A DNA stretch of 64,000 nt from Sipunculus nudus (lineage: Eukaryota; Annelida; Sipuncula; Golfingiida; Sipunculidae), in contig CM049315.1 of assembly GCA_026874595.1 (NCBI GenBank), forward strand, positions 9,337,664 through 9,401,663, read 5' to 3'. Numbering within the stretch: the stretch's first letter is position 1; each line of letters starts with the position of its first letter. Below, piece by piece: positions 57,880 to 64,000 of the stretch. A program made the position numbers and the translations under genes. The notes below the pieces were generated by a model. It did no database searches and was not told the origin of the DNA. It saw only the letters and a program-made list of their open reading frames with translations.

Positions 57880-58220
57880 TTCTGTTGTTAACATGTTTCA
57901 ATTTCACTAATGTTCCCTTGTTCAAGTGTTCTTGTTACACATGCACTGTTTACTTTAATCAAATTCTTTATCAGAACTGCTCTAGCACCTAGGATTGGCT
58001 GAACATCACCATCTACAACTACAAATTCAATTTTGTACTTTTGTCTAGGATTTCTCACATTTAATCTCCTTTTCCCTACTGGATGTACTTTCGTTTTAAT
58101 GAACATAACCAGTATTTGGTTAGTTTCTGCTAGATATTCTAGCCTTGGGTCTTAACAGATATCTGTATACAACAGTTTGGGTAATACATTTACAGTAGAC
58201 CCACAATCCTAATTGAAATT
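57880..58220 (-). pseudogene. Protease region of the LTR element
   Basis: The - strand reads DCGSTVNVLPKLLYTDIC, stop, DPRLEYL, then VHPVGKRRLNV and EFVVVDGDVQPILGARA. This is the retropepsin pattern with D-C-G in place of the usual D-S/T-G and an in-frame TAA, so it is presumably dead. ILGARA matches the family's ILG flap end. Confidence 0.8.
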
Positions 58221-58296
58221 CTATTCATGTCCCTTGCACATCATAACAGTGTACAGTCTCTTAGCATAGTCTTGTTCTTTTGTAGTATCCTCTTGT

Positions 58297-59262
58297 TCAA
58301 CACAACACAGATTCACTCGATGTTTCATCACTAGATGATGCATCATCAATTCTATGTAGACCTATTTTATTTTGTCTCTTTCTACTGGCTTGTGCCATGT
58401 TTGTTTGTCTAGGCCTGTTTCTACATTTAACCTGAAAATGATTCATTTGGCCACATTTTCTACAGTCTTTACCCCATGCTGGACATGATTCTCTTTTTTG
58501 TGCATGTACAGTCCCACAATATCTACATTCAATGTCTCTTTGGCCTGTTTGTTTGCTGTTATATCTTACTTTATTTACCTTAGGCTTTTGCTGACTAGTT
58601 TTTCTATCTCTATTCTGTACAGCTTGCACCTCTTCATGGTTTATGTTCTTTATTTTTTGGCTTGTTGGTTCATTAGCTCTACAAATGTCTATACAGTTTT
58701 TCAATGTTAACTTAGAGTGCTGTAACAGCTTTTTCCTGGTAGCAGTATCTCTGATACCTATGACCACTCTGTCTCTGATCATATCGTCTTCTAATGTGCC
58801 ATAATTACATGTTTTTGCTAATGTTCTGAGTGTTGCAATATAATGGGCAATATTCTCAAGTTGTTTTTGTTCTCTTTTTATTGAAACAATACCGCTCATA
58901 TGTTTCATTGGTTTCTTCAACACAATACTCTTCAAATGTCTGTATCAGCATCTCAACATCATTTTTCTCTTCATCACAAGTAAATTCAAACCCATCATGA
59001 ACTTCTAGGCCATCAGGCCCAAGACAGGTCAGTAATGTTGCAGCTTCTAATTGTTTGTCTTGATTTATTAGACCTGTCGCTACTTCATAGTTGTTCCAGA
59101 CTCTCTTAAACCGTTTCCAAATTGCTGACACATTGCCTTTTAAATCTAGCCTGGGGGAAATGGAATGTTTATTAGCGTGTATGAGCCCCTGGGCTGCAAC
59201 TGTTGCGCACTATCACTTGTATTATCGCTCATACCTGCGGTGTTCTGACGGTTCTGACTCAT
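58297..59262 (-). pseudogene. gag of the LTR element (two zinc knuckles, frameshifts)
   Basis: A likely start ATG at 59262 gives MSQNRQNTAGMSDNTSD. The frame changes near 59150 and again near 58890. Capsid-like phrases: IWKRFKRVWNNYEVATG and IAHYIATLRTLAKTC. The nucleocapsid has CRYCGTVHAQKRESC and the CCHC knuckle CRKCGQMNHFQVKC (C-x2-C-x4-H-x4-C). Confidence 0.88.
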
Positions 59263-59513
59263 AGTGAAACGGCTGTTTGTACACCAGTTACCAGCTACAA
59301 AAGGGCAAAAAGTTAATTTAATATGGGTCTCTCTTTTAAATGATGAGGGAACAGTTATTTCTGGTTCAATTTTTTAACTCACGTGAAGGCACGGCGCCAT
59401 CTTGAACTTTCGACGTCCGAGCGTGATCTGCCAGAAACATAGCGCAAAAGTCCATATATCCACACATATGTTCTACCATTCAATGTTCGGCAGTTACTAC
59501 TAGCTTCTGTTGA

Positions 59514-59526
59514 CCTTCTGACACCA
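59514..59526 (-). promoter_or_regulatory. Primer-binding site, tRNA-Leu type
   Basis: On the - strand TGGTGTCAGAAGG directly follows the 5' LTR. TGGTGTCAGAAG is complementary to the 3' end of common tRNA-Leu species (from memory). Confidence 0.8.
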
Positions 59527-59722
59527 TGTATCGTTATCATCCCGGCAAAGGTTGTACGGAGGAATGAATAACAGCTGGGAGCAACTTAACATAACAAGTT
59601 TAATTAGACATCGTGTACAACTCAGTTCTCCGGCAAGACGCCACTTGTGTGGGGACCGGTTCTTATAAACAATAGCGTTTTATTGGGAGCGGTTCTTAAT
59701 AGAATTACCACATATCGTTACA
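59527..59722 (-). repeat. 5' LTR (196 bp)
   Basis: From TGTATCGTTATC to CATATCGTTACA on the + strand. Compared with the other LTR it carries an extra ATAAC-like pentamer and about twelve base differences. Confidence 0.95.
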
Positions 59723-59944
59723 GCCACCTTCTTAGTGGGCTTCTAAGGCCGATTTATAACGTCAAATGACACACACGCATCTTAATGAAATTGAAACATT
59801 TGTTTCAAACAAAGTCACTTGATTATTAAAAATTACGCATTTAGTAGATCTTTTCCACCACAACAGTAGACAGGAAACGATACTGGCTGAGACCAAAATG
59901 CCATAGCAGCACCTTGCATTTGTGTATCCTATTCTATTACTTAC

Positions 59945-60030
59945 AATCTTTTGCTTCTTGCGTGAAATCTACTTCCCGCTCTCCTACTGATATTCTTGGC
60001 TTCCTCTACTTTCCCAATGGCTAGTAACAA
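59945..60030 (-). pseudogene. SLC22-like copy B, exon 5 fragment
   Basis: The - strand reads LLAIGKVEEAKNIS, then in another frame DFTQEAKD and the donor GTAAGT. It matches copy A exon 5 (LLANGKVEKAEDI ... LFTQKADD), minus about 20 codons in the middle. It lies upstream of the LTR element relative to the rest of copy B. Confidence 0.7.
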
Positions 60031-60361
60031 ACGTAGGAGTTGTTGCAGAAATTACAACTTATAAAATTACTTTCTTTAACAACGTTGCCAAAACATACAC
60101 AGGTAGTTTTTGTGTACTCAGAAATCGACGTTTCAATCTGTCATTTTTTATAAATGGATTTTACAATGAATTGTTCTTTATCAATATGTCATTTTCCAAA
60201 TTGATTTAAATGCAAAATTATATTTGGATATTATAGATTGTTGATAGATCAACGAAAATATTAAGCTCAGATAAAGAATTCACCTGATGAAGTCCAATCT
60301 CAACTCTCGAGTGTTCCTGGGCTGTTCCAAGTATCAATAAAACCCAACTGTTAACCAATTT

Positions 60362-60365
<4 letters not shown>

Positions 60366-60405
<40 letters not shown>
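60366..60405. repeat. (TAA)n tail of the LINE
   Basis: About 13 TAA units on the + strand, equal to a (TTA)n tail on the element's sense strand, directly after the 3' terminal sequence. Confidence 0.95.
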
Positions 60406-60683
60406 TTATTTATATAGCGCTTCTTATAATGTATACATAACATATCAAAAGCGCTTTACACATTAAATATTATCATAATATTTAAAATCATAGCTGTGCA
60501 GCAGTAAAACATAGTATGAATAACATTATAAATTGAACTAAGATCCTATCAGCTATAACCAATATGATATGATTTGCAGAATTAAAATATTTCAAGTCTG
60601 GATTTAAAAACATTAAGAGATTGAATGTTCTTCACGAATGTTGATAATTCGTTCCACAGGCGGGGACCTGCGTGTGCAAAAGA

Positions 60684-62175
60684 TTATAGTCTAACTTGCT
60701 CCAATTTAGCTTTTGGAACCGGCAGTTTGTTATTACTCTGCGATCTTAAACCTCTCCTATGTTCATATTCTAGAAGTGATTGCAAATATACTGGGGCTGA
60801 CCTATTGACACACTGATAAACAAACACAAGAACTTTATAACTGGTTCTTTCTCTAATTTTAAGCCAGTGAAGATCTCCAAGCACTGGAGAGATTCTCTCA
60901 TACTTTCTAAGGCCACACACTGTACGAGCTGCCTTATTCTGAATCAACTGTAGTTTTGATATAAAACATTCATGTGCACCAAGCAAAAGGCTGTTGCAGT
61001 AATTCAGGTGTCTAACAACTAACCCTTGTATTAAAATTTGAATATTTTCTGTTGTTAATGACTGTTTAACCCTGTTAATATTTTTCAGGGTCAGGTAAGA
61101 AGAACAACAACGTTTGATAATATGTTCTTTACGTTTCATTTGTCTGTCCATATAGTATCCTAGATTTCTCACAACAGGTTTTGCCGTGATGTTTTCTTCA
61201 CCTATCAGAACTGCAATTTCCCCCAATTTTATTTAACTGCTGTTGTGTACCAAAAACAATACATTCTGTTTTTTCATCATTCAGTTTTAACAATTTTGTC
61301 CTTTTCCAGAGTCTGATGTCCCTAACACAGTTTTCTAAATTCCTGATAAAATTATTCCTACTCATTTGTGATCCTGATTTAAATAACATATATAATTATT
61401 TGTCATCAGCATAACACATAAAACTAACATTATGTCCCCTACATATATCTCCTATAGGGGCTGTGTACAAATTATATAGTACCGGTCCCAGTATAGACCC
61501 CTGAGGAACACCGCAGCTCAAGACTGCCTTTCCTGATGTTACATCCCCTACTAAAACTGACTGAGTTCTACCTTTCATGTATGATTGTAGCCAAGACAGC
61601 ACATTCCCATTGATACCGTACCTAAATCTTAACCTTTTTAACAACAAACAGTGATCAACAGTGTGAAACGCTGCACTCAAATCAAGTAGAATGACACACA
61701 TTACTTCTTGTTTATCAATAGCTTTCCATATATCGGTATGAAATTTTAACAAAGCTGTTTCAGTTGAGCTGCCTGTTCTATAAGCAGCTTGACATTGCTC
61801 AGTTTTACCAATTTTTCTAAAAGTATGTTCCACAAGCTGGTTACAAGCTGCTCTTTCAATTAACTTCCCTAAAAATGCCAAATTTGATACAGGTCTATAG
61901 TCCTTTTCTGTCAAAGTAAGTCCCACTTTTTTAAGAAGAGGTCTTACTAAAAATGTTCTGAGGCAACTTGGAAAAACACCCTGTTGCAGCAAAGCGTCGA
62001 TAATATTCTTAAACACAGGCACAAAAATGTTAGAATAGTTTTTCACTAGGTATGTAGGGATGTGATCTAACTCACAACTTTTGTTTGCTAATTCACAAAG
62101 CAAGATGTTCACTGCCTTATCATCCAGCAATGCAAAATCACAGAAACAATTATCTTTTTCTAGAATTGATTCCAC
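60684..62175 (-). pseudogene. LINE reverse transcriptase and C-terminal domain
   Basis: RT motifs in order: CELDHIPTYLVKNY, KDYRPVSNLAFLGKLIE, QAAYRTGSSTETALLK, LLDLSAAFHTVDHCLL, CGVPQGSILGPVLYNLYTA and CYADDK. Directly after YADD the frame meets TAA at 61398-61396, then continues in the same frame (LYMLFKSGSQ). A frameshift follows near 61210, after which NLGYYMDRQM ... NKAARTVCGL continues to 60684. Confidence 0.9.
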
Positions 62176-62417
62176 ATACTTTTGGACAATATCTTATGGA
62201 TTTACAGGTTTAAGCCCATCCATGATTTTGGCTATTTTGGATATGAAGAAGTTATTAAACTGCTCAGCAAGGGTAAAATTATCAGAGCACTTTGGTAAAG
62301 GTAAAGTCTCTTTCCGGAACAGTAGCTGGTTAGACAGTTTATAGATTATGTAATCCCCTTTATGGTTTTAAAACAAACTCCTATAATTTTCCTGTCTTGC
62401 ATGTTTCAATTTGTAAT

Positions 62418-63300
62418 TTACAACCGTCTATAATGTTGAAAAGCTCTATAGCTTGATTTATCACGTCTCCTTTTCCAGACTCTTTCCTTTTGTTGCCTTT
62501 GTTTTATATCATCCTTGAGCTCATCAGTGAGCCATGGTGTTGGGTTTCTTTCTTTGACCTTGAAAGTCTTCACTGGAGCAGGATTATTTGCCAAAGTTTC
62601 ATGATAATTATTGTAACTTGACATTATTTGGTCCAAACTCTCCATGGTAATTTTATCAGTTAATTCATTCAAGTCTGAAGCAAACAAGTCTTTATCTATT
62701 TTCTTCCATAATCTTTTCCTGATTGTTTGGTTTATCATTCTGTCAGTTTTAACTTCCATATCAAATTCTATAAAACAGTGTTCTGATATAAAATGTCCTT
62801 GTTGGATGTTTCTAACAACAGAAGAGTCATTTTCTGATAGCACTAGGTCAATTTTGTGACCAGCAGTATGGGTAGGAAAGTTAACATAATTGCCTAAATC
62901 AAAACTTTCCATCATGTCCCGCAAAAGTGAAGTTTCATTATTATTTGGTTGGTCTATTTTGATGTTAAAATCTCCAACCACCACAAGGTGACTAGTTCTA
63001 TTAATATTGATTTTAAGTACTGAGCCATACTATTAAAAACTCCACTACACTGGAACCTGGAATTCTATAAAGTACACAGATGGTTATATTATTTGTTGGT
63101 GTTTCCAATCTAAAGTCAACACATTCTACATTGGGAAACTGATATTCTTCTTCTGTGCATATATGATATTGTTCCTTATGTATCAAAGCTATTCTACCAC
63201 CCCTGCGCCCTGTTTTCCTTGGTACAGACAATACTTGGTAAGAAGGAAGAGCTATTTCCTTTACTGGTTCTGTTTGATCTGATAACCATATTTCTGTCAA
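62418..63300 (-). pseudogene. LINE endonuclease domain
   Basis: AP-endonuclease-like motifs: TEIWLSD, GRRGGRIALIHK and CVLYRIPGS in one frame (63013-63300), then VVGDFNIKID, HKIDLVLSE and SEHCFIEFDM in another (62418-62984). The final SDH motif appears as SEH. One frameshift near 63000. Confidence 0.88.
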
Positions 63301-63326
63301 GGCACATATGTCAATTTTATTTTGGA

Positions 63327-63680
63327 TCAGGTATTGCTGAAGACTATTTTGTTATAAACTGACCTGATGTTTGCCATTGCAACTCGAATGTAGTCTGGAG
63401 AAATTTGTCCTTTATCTTCATGTATCATCTGTACCTGGATGTTATTCTCGAGTATGCAATTCCTAATTTTCTTATGCTCATGTCTCTGTCTTGCAATCAC
63501 TTCTATCTTCTTAAAGATATTCCTTCCATCTCGACTACGTCTGTACAGGTGACATCCAGGAACATTCTGTTTATTTATCCCCGCAGCAATAATACTAATT
63601 TTACTTGACGGAGGTAAAACCCTTAATGGTGACACTCTCAGACTCCGTAAGAATGTTGCAGTGTAAGTCATCATGTTCAC
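63327..63680 (-). pseudogene. LINE 5' open-frame segment leading into the endonuclease
   Basis: A 117-codon frame ends with SPDYIRVAMANIRSVYNK, the usual beginning of a LINE endonuclease. The preceding part (GCHLYRRSRDGRNIFKKIEV) is basic and not otherwise recognised. The sequence from 63690 to the window end is probably the element's 5' UTR. Confidence 0.6.
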
Positions 63681-64000
63681 TGAACTGAAAGATGTGGGTG
63701 ATATTAGAAGATGTCAGATGAACCACTGAGTGATAATACAGGATATAGGCTAAATTGGAATAAAACAGTCACCTACTTAAATCCTGATGGTAGCCACACA
63801 TATAGAATGTTTCCTTATAACATGAAGTAATCCAGCACAAGGTATTTCCGATGTATCTCAAAAGTGACTGACTAAAAATGTTTAATTTGGCAGCCACCAT
63901 CAGAACACATCTGACTAGGCGTTATTAAAAGCAAGGGTATATATACGGTGTGTTATGTTTTGTAGAGAACCATTTATTTAAAAGAGGATCCGTCATTTTT

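Larger units (their letters stand above)
54416..59722 (-). mobile_element. Ty3/gypsy-type LTR retrotransposon, structurally complete but inactive
   Basis: Length is 5307 bp. LTRs (54416-54606 and 59527-59722) begin TG and end CA; in sense (-) they start TGTAACGATATGTGG. The primer-binding site next to the 5' LTR matches tRNA-Leu, and a polypurine tract AAGAGGGGGA borders the 3' LTR. Order on the - strand: gag with zinc knuckles, protease, RT, RNase H, integrase, which is the Ty3 order. Short LTRs, tRNA-Leu priming and size recall the Mag/Steamer lineage (inference). Frameshifts and changed catalytic residues make it inactive. The LTRs differ by about a dozen substitutions and one 5 bp indel, so the insertion is not recent. 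No matching 5 bp target duplication is evident (ATTAC against GCCAC). Confidence 0.92.
51164..60030 (-). pseudogene. SLC22-like transporter copy B: fragmentary, split by an LTR element
   Basis: Five exon equivalents of copy A survive on the - strand in the same order: exon 5-like (59945-60030), exons 7 and 8 fused (53133-53315), exon 9 (52038-52158), exon 10 (51603-51673) and exon 11 (51164-51367). Exons 1-4 and 6 were not found. Lesions: a 1 bp insertion in exon 7, a deletion fusing exons 7 and 8, GA instead of GT after exon 9, and TAG replacing Trp in exon 11. A 5.3 kb Ty3-type element lies between exons 5 and 7. Copies A and B are tandem paralogues facing the same way. Confidence 0.75.
60361..63960 (-). 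mobile_element. L2/CR1-like LINE, near full length, inactive
   Basis: On the - strand: a 5' region, endonuclease (ANIRSVYNK near 63370, TEIWLSD near 63295, VVGDFNIKID near 62980, SEHCFIEFD near 62780), RT (61200-62180) and a C-terminal domain with LQLIQNKAARTVCGL and LHWLKIRERTSYKV. The 3' end reads AGCGCTATATAAATAAATTA followed by (TTA)n at 60366-60405. Such tails are typical of L2/CR1-related LINEs. Frameshifts and a TAA in the RT make it inactive. The 5' limit is uncertain. Confidence 0.88.

Noticed and set aside
60266-60345. Possible extra SLC22 copy B exon with a GTGAAT donor
   Set aside because: No frame matched copy A exon 4 or any SLC22 segment.

Overview
The window is animal nuclear DNA: AT-rich, with short exons spread through long introns, GT/AG splice sites and dense decayed transposons. 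The organism is most probably a bivalve mollusc. This is an inference from the repeats: interspersed elements with a palindromic head and a (GTCC)n core resemble the pearl/Helentron-type elements of bivalves, and there is a tRNA-Leu-primed Ty3-type LTR element reminiscent of the Mag/Steamer lineage. No prokaryotic features, rRNA, tRNA genes or CRISPR arrays were seen.

Region 1 (134-22630, + strand) is the 3' part of a septin gene of the SEPT6/8/11 group. Eight coding exons join in consistent phase to give 324 residues and a stop at 19567, followed by a probable 3 kb 3' UTR. About 100 N-terminal residues, including the P-loop, lie upstream of the window. Its introns carry at least six (GTCC)n elements, a nested hAT-like insertion, a 1.2 kb tandem duplication and several satellites. 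The intron before the seventh visible exon ends in about 21 tandem copies of its own 3' splice site plus the first ~30 nt of that exon. This is the most unusual structure in the window.

Region 2 (22630-37500) has no intact gene that I recognise. It holds two decayed LINE relics (25.1-27.3 kb and 33.7-34.8 kb, both - strand), a ~140 bp satellite, two more (GTCC)n elements, a GC-rich hairpin patch and a second hairpin.

Region 3 (37540-60040, - strand) holds two broken SLC22-type (organic cation/anion transporter, major facilitator) gene copies. Copy A (37540-49205) keeps 11 exons in order, about 575 codons, but has frameshifts, an in-frame stop and a lost splice acceptor. Copy B (51164-60030) keeps only five exon equivalents, also damaged, and is split by an LTR retrotransposon. 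Between and within the copies lie a LINE relic (43.9-45.7 kb), a RecQ-helicase-like fragment (48.3 kb), a SINE-like element (49.9 kb) and satellites.

Region 4: a nearly complete but inactive Ty3-type LTR retrotransposon (54416-59722, - strand, with both LTRs, primer-binding site, polypurine tract, gag, protease, RT, RNase H and integrase) and an L2/CR1-like LINE (60361 to about 63960, - strand, endonuclease and RT, with a (TTA)n tail).

The only gene that looks functional is the septin. The rest is pseudogenes and mobile DNA. All family assignments are by eye from motifs; no database search was possible.
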